NCBI GenBank assembly: GCA_002395805.1
Contig: DGVB01000027.1
Coordinates: 28,114 to 92,113, forward strand
Length of the DNA stretch: 64,000 bases
From: Bacteroidales bacterium UBA4295
Lineage (GTDB): Bacteria > Bacteroidota > Bacteroidia > Bacteroidales > Paludibacteraceae
Reading direction: 5' to 3'
The position numbers were made by a program, and so were the translations under genes. The first letter of the stretch is position 1; each line of letters opens with the position of its first letter. Under the pieces are notes generated by a model. That model ran no database searches. It saw only the letters and a program-made list of their open reading frames with translations, and was not told the DNA's origin. This document shows, piece by piece, positions 25,958-35,062 of the stretch.

Positions 25958-28900
25958 ATGAAAAAGACTAACTTTAATATATTTCGGACAATCTCCCTTG
26001 CATTCCTCTTAATGCTGGGCTCTGTTGCTGCTTTCGCTCAGATGACGGTAAACGGAACGGTCGTGGATGCTGCTAATGGAGAACCCGTTATTGGAGCTTC
26101 TATTCTCGAAATGGGCACTACCAACGGTACAATTACCGATTGGGATGGTAATTTCTCTCTTACCGTACAACCCGGAGCTACGCTCCAAATCTCCTATATG
26201 GGTTATAAAACCCAGGAACTGGCAGCCGCTGCGAATATGTCGGTTAAACTCGGAGAAGACTCTGAGCTGCTGGACGAAGTCGTTGTCGTTGGTTATGGTG
26301 TCGTTAAGAAAAACGATGCTACCGGTTCGGTTACCGCTATTAAACCGGATGAAATGAACAAGGCTCTGACAACAACCGCTACAGATATGTTGTCTGGTAA
26401 GATTGCCGGTGTAAACATCACTTCCGATGGTGGTACCCCGGGTGGCGGCGCTGCTATCCGTATCCGTGGTGGATCTTCGCTGAATGCATCCAACGACCCC
26501 TTGATCGTCATCGATGGTCTCGCTATGGATAACAATGGTATTCAGGGTGTGTCCAACCCCCTCTCTTTGGTTAACCCGAATGATATCGAGACCTTTACCG
26601 TCCTTAAGGACGCTTCCGCAACGGCCATCTATGGTAGCCGTGCTTCCAATGGTGTCATTCTTATTACTACCAAGAAAGGTAAATCGGGCTCGAAACTGAA
26701 AGTCAATTATGATGGTAACGTCTCTTTCGGTTCTGTGCTCAAGCATCTTCAGGTCTTCACAGGGGATGAACTCCGTGCTTATGCTACCGGAGCCGGACAG
26801 TCGGATATGTCCAATGCCTACCTCATGAACGATAATGTGGATTGGTTCAACCAAATATACCGTACTGCTGTTTCCACTGACCATAACGTTTCGTTGATGG
26901 GTGGTGTGAAGAACAAGGTGATGGATATGCCTTATCGTGCTTCGGTTGGTTATACTCTTAACAATGGAGCAGTAAAGAACTCGCAGATGCAGCGTGTAAC
27001 CGCATCCTTGAATCTCAATCCTTCGTTCTTGGATAATCACCTGATTTTCAATCTGAACGCAAAGGGAATGTATATCTACAATAGTTATGAGCCGGGGGTT
27101 GCCGGTGCATATCTGGATAAAGATCCGACCGCGCCGATCTATTCAACAGGAGATCTCACAAATATTCATGGTAATCAGATCCTCGCTGGTGAAGCGAACG
27201 GAAATAATTACTATGTTACCAAAACCGAGTTGGACGAGCATTGGGATGGTTTCTTCCAGCCGCTCGGTACTTCCTCTTCCGTTCTTGGCCCGTACGATGA
27301 TCCTAACTGGATGTACAGCCTCAAATCAGGAGCTAACCCGCTTGCACAGCTCAAGCATCAATCCAATACCTCACAAGCTGGTCAGTTCGTCGGTAACTTG
27401 GAGGCTACTTACAAAGTGCATGGCCTCGAAGATCTCATGCTGCATGCTAACTTCGGAGCTGACTTCGCTTTCGGTAAACAAACTAATGTCAACAGCATGC
27501 TCGGTACGGCCAACCACTATACCGGATGGAGAGGATATGACCAGAAGATGAAATACAATCTCCAGTTCAATGCCTTTGCGCAATATGCCCACGATTGGGA
27601 GAAGGCGCAACAGCATTTCGATATTATGGCAGGTTACGAGTGGCAACACTTCTATAATGAATACAAAGGAGAGGGTAGTGGTACTTACCCGATGACCTAC
27701 CAAGGTACTTCGGGCGTTCCCGGTGGACCTGCATATCCGTACGTGAGCCAGGGTAAAGGAGAAAACTACCTCGTTTCTTTCTTCGGCCGTTTGAACTATA
27801 TCGGATGGAACCAATTGATGATTACGGCTACCGTCCGTGGTGATGGCTCTTCGCGTTTCGCCAAAGATCACCGCTGGGGTGTGTTCCCCTCTGTTGCTCT
27901 GGGTTGGAAAATCAAAGAGACATTCATGAAAGATGTTCATTGGCTCAACGACCTCAAACTCCGTTTGGGTTACGGTATCACGGGTCAGCAGGATGGTATC
28001 GGCGATTACGCATACATGCCGAGTTATACCCAGACCAAGGGACATACTTCTTACTATCCGGTAGGTGGTACAAACTTCGCAACCGAGGATTTTGAAGCCA
28101 ATATTGTCGAACTGGTACAGGACGCAAATGGAAATACCCTTTATATCTCCGATCGTCCGAACGCTTTCAACCCGAATCTGACATGGGAGAAGACAACGAC
28201 CTACAATGCCGGTATTGATTTCGCTTTCCTCAACAATCGTATCTCCGGTTCTATTGACTACTACTTCCGTAATACGACCGACTTGCTCAATAATACCATC
28301 GTGCCGATGGGTACGAACTTCCGCAAGCGTGTGATGTCCAATGTCGGTTCGCTACAAAACCAAGGTGTTGAGTTCTCCATCAACGCGGTTATTCTGGACT
28401 ACGGTAAGAAATTCAAATGGGATCTCGGTTATAACGTAACTTGGAATCAGAATAAGATTACCAAGATCAATGGCGAGGCTACTATGATTGATGGTAATGG
28501 ATATGGTGGTGAAGGTCTTGGTGGTAAATCCATTACGAAATTCGCTATCGGTTATGCTACCAACACCTTCTATCTCTACGAGGCGCGCAAAGGCGTACGT
28601 GAGGATGGCTCGCAATATTGGTACATCATTGACCAGAACGGCGATGGCTCTATTGATGAGTTGGATAAGGTCTTCAAACACAGCCCCGTAGCTCCGGTTA
28701 CGATGGGTCTCCAGACCAAGTTCCAGTTCTATAACTTCGACCTCGGTCTCTCCTTCCGTGCTAATATCGGCAATTATGTATTTAATAACGTCGTTTCTAC
28801 ACGTCTCCAGAATGTGCCTATTGGTCAGCTCGCACGTGGCGGCTATTATACCAACCTGCCGGTGGATGTATTCAATACCTATTATGTGGACGGCTATAAC

Positions 28901-29185
28901 AGAACCATCTGGGATGAGACCGGCAAAACCATCATTGGCTCTGCTGATCCTAGTATCACCGACCGCTTCTTGGAGAACGCTTCCTTCCTCCGCTGTGATA
29001 ACATCACTCTCGGTTATTCCTTCGCGAAGGGGAAAATCTCCGGTCGTGCGTTCTGTACCGTTTCCAACCCGTTCGTAATTACAAAATACTCGGGACTTGA
29101 TCCTGAGGTGGGTCTCGGGGGCGTAGATAACTCGATTTATCCGCGTTCGATGACTACCGTTTTGGGTATTAACCTCCAATTCTAA
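25958..29185 (+). CDS. SusC/RagA-type TonB-linked outer membrane transporter
   Basis: 1075 residues. Signal peptide ends AAFAQ (about residue 28). A carboxypeptidase-regulatory-like domain follows (VNGTVVDAANGEPVIGASI, DGNFSLTVQPGATLQISYMG), then the TonB-box region LDEVVVVGYG, the plug (IRIRGGSSLNASNDPLIVID, ASATAIYGSRASNGVILITT) and a 22-strand barrel ending GINLQF. It imports oligosaccharides with the SusD partner encoded next. Codon use is strongly biased, suggesting high expression. The starch-like partner proteins suggest an alpha-glucan, but no glycoside hydrolase lies in the operon. Confidence 0.96.
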   Translation: MKKTNFNIFRTISLAFLLMLGSVAAFAQMTVNGTVVDAANGEPVIGASILEMGTTNGTITDWDGNFSLTVQPGATLQISYMGYKTQELAAAANMSVKLGEDSELLDEVVVVGYGVVKKNDATGSVTAIKPDEMNKALTTTATDMLSGKIAGVNITSDGGTPGGGAAIRIRGGSSLNASNDPLIVIDGLAMDNNGIQGVSNPLSLVNPNDIETFTVLKDASATAIYGSRASNGVILITTKKGKSGSKLKVNYDGNVSFGSVLKHLQVFTGDELRAYATGAGQSDMSNAYLMNDNVDWFNQIYRTAVSTDHNVSLMGGVKNKVMDMPYRASVGYTLNNGAVKNSQMQRVTASLNLNPSFLDNHLIFNLNAKGMYIYNSYEPGVAGAYLDKDPTAPIYSTGDLTNIHGNQILAGEANGNNYYVTKTELDEHWDGFFQPLGTSSSVLGPYDDPNWMYSLKSGANPLAQLKHQSNTSQAGQFVGNLEATYKVHGLEDLMLHANFGADFAFGKQTNVNSMLGTANHYTGWRGYDQKMKYNLQFNAFAQYAHDWEKAQQHFDIMAGYEWQHFYNEYKGEGSGTYPMTYQGTSGVPGGPAYPYVSQGKGENYLVSFFGRLNYIGWNQLMITATVRGDGSSRFAKDHRWGVFPSVALGWKIKETFMKDVHWLNDLKLRLGYGITGQQDGIGDYAYMPSYTQTKGHTSYYPVGGTNFATEDFEANIVELVQDANGNTLYISDRPNAFNPNLTWEKTTTYNAGIDFAFLNNRISGSIDYYFRNTTDLLNNTIVPMGTNFRKRVMSNVGSLQNQGVEFSINAVILDYGKKFKWDLGYNVTWNQNKITKINGEATMIDGNGYGGEGLGGKSITKFAIGYATNTFYLYEARKGVREDGSQYWYIIDQNGDGSIDELDKVFKHSPVAPVTMGLQTKFQFYNFDLGLSFRANIGNYVFNNVVSTRLQNVPIGQLARGGYYTNLPVDVFNTYYVDGYNRTIWDETGKTIIGSADPSITDRFLENASFLRCDNITLGYSFAKGKISGRAFCTVSNPFVITKYSGLDPEVGLGGVDNSIYPRSMTTVLGINLQF

Positions 29186-29192
29186 ATAGCCC

Positions 29193-29250
29193 GACGGCTA
29201 AATGGCAAAATAAATGAACAAATAGTAAATGAATAAATGGTAAATATTAT
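29193..29250. repeat. 7/8-bp repeat (AAATGGT/AAATGAA type) between susC and susD
   Basis: Units built on AAATGGC, AAATGAA, AAATAGT and AAATGGT fill the spacer and run up to the susD start. They generate an extra in-frame ATG at 29237. Confidence 0.75.
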
Positions 29251-31015
29251 GAAAAATATTACAAAATATTTTGCTTTGGTATGTGTGGCGTTAGGAATGG
29301 CTTCCTGTGTGCAAGACCTCAATACCACTCCTATTGACCCGAACTCGTCCACATCCTTTAATGCGGATCGTATGTTCACCAAGTGCTATTCCTGTATGGC
29401 TGTCATCGGGCAATCCGGTCCGGGAGAAGACTCTGATGTAGAAGATATGGATGCAGGTATGTCCGGTTTCTATCGTACTATCTGGTATTGTAATGATCTG
29501 ACTACCGATGAGGCCTTCTGGATCTGGGATGATGATGAGTCTCGCGGTCTGCCGACTACTAACTGGACGGGCTCCAGTGGTATGATCAAAGGTATCTATA
29601 CCCGTTTAAACCTCAATATCAAGTATTGCAACCACTATTTGACGTATGGCCCGAAAGAGACCGATGAGGATAAATATCGTCTGGCTGAGGTACGCTGGAT
29701 CCGTGCGTTCCACTATTTCTACCTCATGGACTTGTTCCTCTATGCGCCGTTTGTAACGACCGAGTCCAGCGAGTATCCGAATTATATCCCACGCCATGAG
29801 TTGTATAAGTGGCTGGTAGATGAGTTGAAAGAACTGGAGGTAGAACTCCCTGCTCAGCGTCTCCAGCCATATCGCGTTGGTAAAGCGGCCGCACAACTCC
29901 TCTTGGCGCGTATTTACCTCAATGCGGATGTATATAACAAATTCAACCCGAATTGGACAGCCGGCAATACATGGAGCAAGGCGTACGATGAGGCTACCGC
30001 TCTTATTAGCGATAACCCGCAACATGCACTTGTAACAACCCCGATTACTACAGACTCCGGTTTCGTTTATACCGCTTACCAGCAGCTCTTTATGGGTGAC
30101 AACGATCGTCCTGAGATCATGAAGGAAGCTATCTTCCAAATCTATCAGGATGGTTTATATACCCAAAGCCACGCTGGCGGTAACTTCCTGGTGGCTGGTC
30201 CGCGTTATGGAGGTATGAATGCATGGGGTATTGAGGCGGAATGGCACGCCCTCCGTACTTCCCCGACCCTGATTGACAAGTTCCTCAAGATCGAGAATAT
30301 CGACCGTGCTACAGCAGAGGCGATGATTTATGACGAATATCAGATGCCGGAGCAACTCGACGATGATCGTGCAATCTTCTGCTCTTATGGTATGAATACG
30401 CCGAAAAAACAGAATTTCATCTTGAAGGGTGATATGCAGATGGGTAAAGATGAATGTATCTATAACTCGTGGGCAGGTCTGAAATTTACCGGTGTCTATT
30501 CGACAGCTTCCCTTCCGAAACTCTCAACCCGTCGTAGTAAAGATTGGGCGGATACCGATATCCCGATGCTTCGTCTGGCTGAGGCCTATATGATTCAGGC
30601 TGAGGCACTCTTCCGTAAAGGAGATAAGGGCGGAGCACTCAATATCATTAATAATACCATCCGTGCGCGTGCGAACGCAGATCCCTTACTGAGTTTGGAT
30701 GAAGAGGGCTTGCTCGATGAGTGGAGCCGTGAGTTCTGGTTTGAAGGACGACGTCGTATGGACTTGATTCGTTTCGGACGTTTCTTCGGAGCCGCTCCGG
30801 AAATGTATCGCTTCCACTGGGAAGGACGTATGGGCAAAGCGGATATGCCGCCCGCTGTCAATAGCCCGTTCTTCGTTTCCGGCACACCGGAATACATGAA
30901 CTGGTTCCCCATCCCCGATGAGGATAAACGCTCTAACCCGAACTTCAAAACCGATGTTGAGGGCGATGCTCAAAATGAGTTCGCTGCACAAGGTGGTGAC
31001 GGATATGTTTATTAA
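29249..31015 (+). CDS. SusD/RagB-type surface glycan-binding lipoprotein
   Basis: 588 residues from the ATG at 29249 (MKNITKYFALVCVALGMASC); the ATG at 29237 lies in the repeat tract and would spoil the signal peptide. The lipobox is GMASC. Typical SusD segments are present: RAFHYFYLMDLFLYAPFVT, KAAAQLLLARIYLNADVY, RLAEAYMIQAEALFRKGD and the C-terminal FWFEGRRRMDLIRFGRF. It caps the SusC barrel and delivers glycan. It is followed by an 8-bp repeat array. Confidence 0.95.
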   Translation: MKNITKYFALVCVALGMASCVQDLNTTPIDPNSSTSFNADRMFTKCYSCMAVIGQSGPGEDSDVEDMDAGMSGFYRTIWYCNDLTTDEAFWIWDDDESRGLPTTNWTGSSGMIKGIYTRLNLNIKYCNHYLTYGPKETDEDKYRLAEVRWIRAFHYFYLMDLFLYAPFVTTESSEYPNYIPRHELYKWLVDELKELEVELPAQRLQPYRVGKAAAQLLLARIYLNADVYNKFNPNWTAGNTWSKAYDEATALISDNPQHALVTTPITTDSGFVYTAYQQLFMGDNDRPEIMKEAIFQIYQDGLYTQSHAGGNFLVAGPRYGGMNAWGIEAEWHALRTSPTLIDKFLKIENIDRATAEAMIYDEYQMPEQLDDDRAIFCSYGMNTPKKQNFILKGDMQMGKDECIYNSWAGLKFTGVYSTASLPKLSTRRSKDWADTDIPMLRLAEAYMIQAEALFRKGDKGGALNIINNTIRARANADPLLSLDEEGLLDEWSREFWFEGRRRMDLIRFGRFFGAAPEMYRFHWEGRMGKADMPPAVNSPFFVSGTPEYMNWFPIPDEDKRSNPNFKTDVEGDAQNEFAAQGGDGYVY

Positions 31016-31027
31016 TCATTAGAAGAT

Positions 31028-31067
31028 AAATATCGAGATATCGACGTGTCGAGAAATCGATTGATCG
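31028..31067. repeat. 8-bp phased repeat after susD
   Basis: Five consecutive 8-bp units ending TCG: AAATATCG, AGATATCG, ACGTGTCG, AGAAATCG, ATTGATCG. It starts 12 bases after the susD stop. Confidence 0.85.
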
Positions 31068-31119
31068 AATATAAAAACAACAAACTAATTAACATTATTA
31101 ACCAAAAACAAAACAAATT

Positions 31120-32457
31120 ATGCGTAAAATTTATGCTTTTTTGGCAGCAGCGCTGATGAGCGTTAGCGTATTTGCTGCAAAGGACGTGGTTCCTTCTGAC
31201 GCTGTTCTCGCTGATTATTACAACCAGGGTGACGTTTGTGTATGTTTCTTCGTTCCGGCTGACATGAACTGTAACAACATCGTTCTTACCGGTTCGTTCA
31301 ACGGTTGGAGCAGCACTCCGGCTGAGTGTGTAGCTGTTGAGGCTGTTGAGGGTTACGACGGTTGGTATGTGGCTTCTTTCGAGCCGGAAGCTGAACCGGA
31401 CGCTGAGAAGGGTATGCAGGCTAAGCCGATCATGCTTGACGTAGATGGTAACTTCAACTGGGAGTACCAAGTAGGTGCTGCTACCGCTATCCGCGGTGGT
31501 GTACAGGTTGTACAAGGTGCTTATGCAGGTGAGATCGACATGATCAACTATGGCGCTGACGCTCCGAACGTATTTACCGTTGATGGATGGAAACAAAATC
31601 CGTGTACAGCTATCTACCACAACTACACCGTTACCGTTGTCAGCGATGGTTGCGGCGGTTACGTAGTTCCGTTTATCGTAGGTGGTATGAACGGTTGGAC
31701 TTTCCAACAGATGCAGTTGGATGTTGAGAAGACTCAGGAGTATGGTGTTCCGACGTACTATTTCAACTTTAAGGCTGCTGAGAACACTCCGTATCAGATC
31801 GTTAGCGGTTTGATGGGTGAGACCGGTGAGCTCGAGGTAGAGCCGGCATGGGCTGACGATGCTTACATGCAGAAGCTCGTTGACGATGTATGGGCTCGTA
31901 TCCCGGGTGAAGAAGGTGACAACCAACTGACCCACGAGGAGGCTAACATCGTTTGGGACCTCCGTGCTGAGGATCTCCGTTGGGCTCGTTGCGACGATAC
32001 TCCTGCTGAGACCGTTGTCGTTAGCGTGAAGTTCCCGACCGAGAACTTCCCTGCTGAAGGCGTAGAGATCATCGGTGGTTTCGATGCATGGGCAGGTACC
32101 GCTATGACACTCGCCGGCGACGTTTATACCGCAACGATTGAGGCTAAGCCGAGCCAATTCTTCAAGTTCCGTTCCGCTGGTTCTTGGAATCAAGAGCTCG
32201 AGGTTTACACAGAGAACGATGAGTGGGTTAAGATTGGTGACAACCAACTCGTATTCGGCCAACTCTGGCAAGGTGAAGAAGGTAATCGCACTATTGAACT
32301 CGACTTCAGCAATGCAGATACCTATCGCTGGACAGAACCGCAAGGTATCGAGAACATCACTCTGACCGAGAAGGCCCACAAGGTTGTTGTTGACGGTGTG
32401 CTCTACATCGTTCGTGACAACAAGATGTTCAACGTTCAAGGCGCACAAGTTCGCTAA
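31120..32457 (+). CDS. Secreted protein with three glycogen-binding-like (E-set/CBM48-like) repeats
   Basis: 445 residues. Signal peptide MRKIYAFLAAALMSVSVFA. Three repeats carry a shared motif: GSFNGWSSTP (about 57), GGMNGWTFQQ (about 188) and GGFDAWAGTA (about 315), each followed by strands ending in F(R/E)(S/F)-type turns. The motif resembles that of AMPK/isoamylase-type glycogen-binding domains. The C-terminal tail is KVVVDGVLYIVRD and MFNVQGAQVR. It sits in the SusE/SusF position of a Sus-like operon but has no lipobox. Codon use is very biased (GTT, GCT, CGT), as in highly expressed genes. Carbohydrate binding is inferred. Confidence 0.75.
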   Translation: MRKIYAFLAAALMSVSVFAAKDVVPSDAVLADYYNQGDVCVCFFVPADMNCNNIVLTGSFNGWSSTPAECVAVEAVEGYDGWYVASFEPEAEPDAEKGMQAKPIMLDVDGNFNWEYQVGAATAIRGGVQVVQGAYAGEIDMINYGADAPNVFTVDGWKQNPCTAIYHNYTVTVVSDGCGGYVVPFIVGGMNGWTFQQMQLDVEKTQEYGVPTYYFNFKAAENTPYQIVSGLMGETGELEVEPAWADDAYMQKLVDDVWARIPGEEGDNQLTHEEANIVWDLRAEDLRWARCDDTPAETVVVSVKFPTENFPAEGVEIIGGFDAWAGTAMTLAGDVYTATIEAKPSQFFKFRSAGSWNQELEVYTENDEWVKIGDNQLVFGQLWQGEEGNRTIELDFSNADTYRWTEPQGIENITLTEKAHKVVVDGVLYIVRDNKMFNVQGAQVR

Positions 32458-32520
32458 TCACCAGATTACTAGATCACTAGATTACTAGATTACTAGATTT
32501 CTAGAATACTAGTCCTCTAG
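32457..32520. repeat. 8-bp tandem repeat (ATTACTAG type), eight units
   Basis: Eight consecutive 8-bp units: ATCACCAG, ATTACTAG, ATCACTAG, ATTACTAG, ATTACTAG, ATTTCTAG, AATACTAG, TCCTCTAG. The first base is the last A of the stop codon of the preceding gene. Confidence 0.95.
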
Positions 32521-32536
32521 TCAACTGGCAAAAAAA

Positions 32537-32562
32537 ATAGCCCGGGCATTTGCTCGGGCTAT
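32537..32562. terminator. Bidirectional intrinsic terminator
   Basis: Near-perfect hairpin (arms ATAGCCCGGGC and GCTCGGGCTAT) with a T-rich tail to the right and an A run to the left, between convergent genes. Confidence 0.9.
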
Positions 32563-32662
32563 CTTTCTTACTATGTATTACCTGTGTATCTCCTGGTTTT
32601 ATCGTATCCCACCTATACTTATAATATACATAGTATATTATTCCGTGATTTTTAAATGGGCT

Positions 32663-35062
32663 CTATTTTACTAAGCGGAATTCTCCTTTACTCCCCTTCT
32701 TTATAATAAACGTACATTGTCCTGCAAAAGCGTGCATCTTAGGCTCTGTAAAACTGTCCAGACACGCAGCATCGCCGTTTGCTGCAGCTACAAAACCATC
32801 TCCCTCATACTCAATCAGATTATCAGCGAAGGGACAAAGATGGCCTTTCTTATCCACAACCCGAATCGTCATATAGCATAACTCCTCCGGATTCTCTTTC
32901 TCATTCGCCCAAATTACCTCCAAATGATGTGGCTTGCCGGCTTTATATACAAACTGACGTGCTGCTTCTTGACCATTCTCGTCATAGGCTACCACTTTTA
33001 TCATTTTCTTTTTGTATGGCACTTTGAACCACATCAGCCTGTATCGCGGCAGCAATTCCGGACGAGGTGCACTTCCCCATTCTGGGATGTCAAAGGTGCC
33101 TACTTCCGGCATTTGGCTCACACCATCAATCGTTTCTCCCTTACTCAGCCGCTCTGTCTCTTCGGCGGTCGCGAAGCGCAATTTGCCGTAACTTTTCTTG
33201 CCGACAAAAAGTTCCGCGCTCGGGTAGGTGGTATAGCAGAATACCGCCACGCTATCGCCTCGCCTCCAATTCCAATGTGGTAACACGTGCAGGGTCTCTG
33301 CTTTCTTGTTCCATTGGCTGCGATAAAGCCAGTAACGGTCTTTGGGCAAAGAAGCAAGATCTATAATACCGAAATAACTGCTATGACTTGGCCAAGCGTC
33401 TGTGTCGTAAGGAGAAGGCTCGCCTAAGTAGTCAAATCCTGTCCATACAAACTGACCCAGCGTCCAACTATAATCGTCCTGCAACTGAAAATCCTGTTCC
33501 GGCAGACCCGACCATGCGCAGTATTCTACATCATAGCCGCTACTTTGGTTGTCTGCATATTTTGCATCGGGTTGAATGATTGCAGGCAGTTTATACACGC
33601 CTCTTGAAGAAACGGTAGAAGCTGTTTCGGAGCCCAAGATCATTTTCTGAGGCAGGTTTTCGTATCCTTCAATATAACGCCCCGTACGATAGTTGAAACC
33701 CGGCAGTTCCACAGCCGCTCCAAAACCGTTATGAATAACGTGCATCGCCTGATCCATTCCGTTTGTTACCGGTCGGGTAGGGTCTAACTGATGAAAAAGT
33801 TCCTGCAACTTCGTTACAATCTCAATGCCGTCTGGCAGCACTTGGTTCCATACTTCATTGCCGCTCGACCATAGCATCACAGACGTGTTATTCCGGTAAT
33901 GCTTCACCATATTGGTGATGTCCCATTTCCACCAATCGTCAAACTCCACGCTGTAGTCATTTTCCGTTTTGCCGTGGTTCCATACGTCGAAAGGCTCAAT
34001 CATCATCATCATACCCATTTCGTCGCATAGTTTTACTAACTCCGGAGCAGGCATGTTATGACTTGTACGGATGGCGTCGCAGCCCATATCTTGTAGCATC
34101 TTGATTTGATGCCGAAGCGCATCTTTATGTATGGCTGCTCCAAGCGGCCCTAAATCATGGTGGAGACATACACCTTTGAACTTGCGTGTCTCGCCGTTCA
34201 ACTGAAAACCTTTCTCCGCTGTATAACTGATACTCCGGATACCAAAACGTGTCTCTTTTACGTCCAAAATCTCATTACCGCGCATTACTCTCGTTCGTGC
34301 GATATGCAGATGCGGACTCTCCGGACTCCATAACTGAGGACCGAATACATCGGCTGAACCCTTCTGACCGCGGATTGTAGCAATCACTTTGTCCTCAAAA
34401 ATCAGGTCGGTCTCTATGGTCACTCCTGCTTGCTCCGCTGTTGTTTCCTCTACGCCGTTCTGCAGCTCCACCTCAATGGTCACTTGGGCGAACTCTTTGC
34501 TCACTTTCGGCGTCCGAATGAGCACACCAAAGGTCGGAATGTGTATAGGGTCGCTCTCTACCAGATGCACATTTCGATATAGTCCCGCTCCCGGGTACCA
34601 GCGGCTCTGCTGAGGTTTGTTCTCCAGCCAAACATCTATATCAACGCTGTCACCTGTGATGAGTTGCGGCAGGATATAGCAGTCAAACGTGTTGTACCCG
34701 TACGGCCAATAGACCATCTCTTCGCCGTTCACATACACGTCGGCATGACTCATAGCACCGTCGAATACGAGCGTATAGAATTTATCCTTATTCACTTTTA
34801 CGCGCGTGCGATAGTGTCCTTTGCCCATCCACGGAAGACCACCGCTTCGGCCGGTCTTCCACGTCGGTTCTTTCTCGCCGTTCTGCACTACAACCACTTC
34901 CTGTAAGTCGTTCGCCCGGTCGAAGGGACCGCTGATAGCCCAATCGTGCGGCACGCGCACTTCATGCCACGTCGTGTCTACATACGGCATCTGTTCCGAC
35001 GGCTCTTGCCGGAACTGCCAACTCGTCAATAAGGTCGAGATGGCTAATAAAATAGAAATCAT
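32663..35062 (-). CDS. Glycoside hydrolase family 2 (beta-galactosidase)
   Basis: 799 residues from the ATG at 35062 (MISILLAISTLLTSWQF); the longer frame upstream lies inside galM. An N-terminal hydrophobic segment is a probable signal peptide. GH2 sugar-binding, immunoglobulin-like and TIM-barrel domains follow in order (VPHDWAISGPFDRANDLQ, RWYPGAGLYRNV, GVCLHHDLGPLGAAI). The acid/base Glu is in LWSSGNEVWNQ and the nucleophile Glu in ILGSETAST. Its place after galK and galM, with an ATGA overlap, supports release of galactose from beta-galactosides. It lacks a lipobox. Confidence 0.92.
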   Translation of the reverse strand: MISILLAISTLLTSWQFRQEPSEQMPYVDTTWHEVRVPHDWAISGPFDRANDLQEVVVVQNGEKEPTWKTGRSGGLPWMGKGHYRTRVKVNKDKFYTLVFDGAMSHADVYVNGEEMVYWPYGYNTFDCYILPQLITGDSVDIDVWLENKPQQSRWYPGAGLYRNVHLVESDPIHIPTFGVLIRTPKVSKEFAQVTIEVELQNGVEETTAEQAGVTIETDLIFEDKVIATIRGQKGSADVFGPQLWSPESPHLHIARTRVMRGNEILDVKETRFGIRSISYTAEKGFQLNGETRKFKGVCLHHDLGPLGAAIHKDALRHQIKMLQDMGCDAIRTSHNMPAPELVKLCDEMGMMMMIEPFDVWNHGKTENDYSVEFDDWWKWDITNMVKHYRNNTSVMLWSSGNEVWNQVLPDGIEIVTKLQELFHQLDPTRPVTNGMDQAMHVIHNGFGAAVELPGFNYRTGRYIEGYENLPQKMILGSETASTVSSRGVYKLPAIIQPDAKYADNQSSGYDVEYCAWSGLPEQDFQLQDDYSWTLGQFVWTGFDYLGEPSPYDTDAWPSHSSYFGIIDLASLPKDRYWLYRSQWNKKAETLHVLPHWNWRRGDSVAVFCYTTYPSAELFVGKKSYGKLRFATAEETERLSKGETIDGVSQMPEVGTFDIPEWGSAPRPELLPRYRLMWFKVPYKKKMIKVVAYDENGQEAARQFVYKAGKPHHLEVIWANEKENPEELCYMTIRVVDKKGHLCPFADNLIEYEGDGFVAAANGDAACLDSFTEPKMHAFAGQCTFIIKKGSKGEFRLVK

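Noticed and set aside
31012..32448. 478-codon minus-strand frame opposite the glycogen-binding-like gene
   Set aside because: The plus-strand gene has a signal peptide, repeats and strong codon bias; the minus frame is its shadow.
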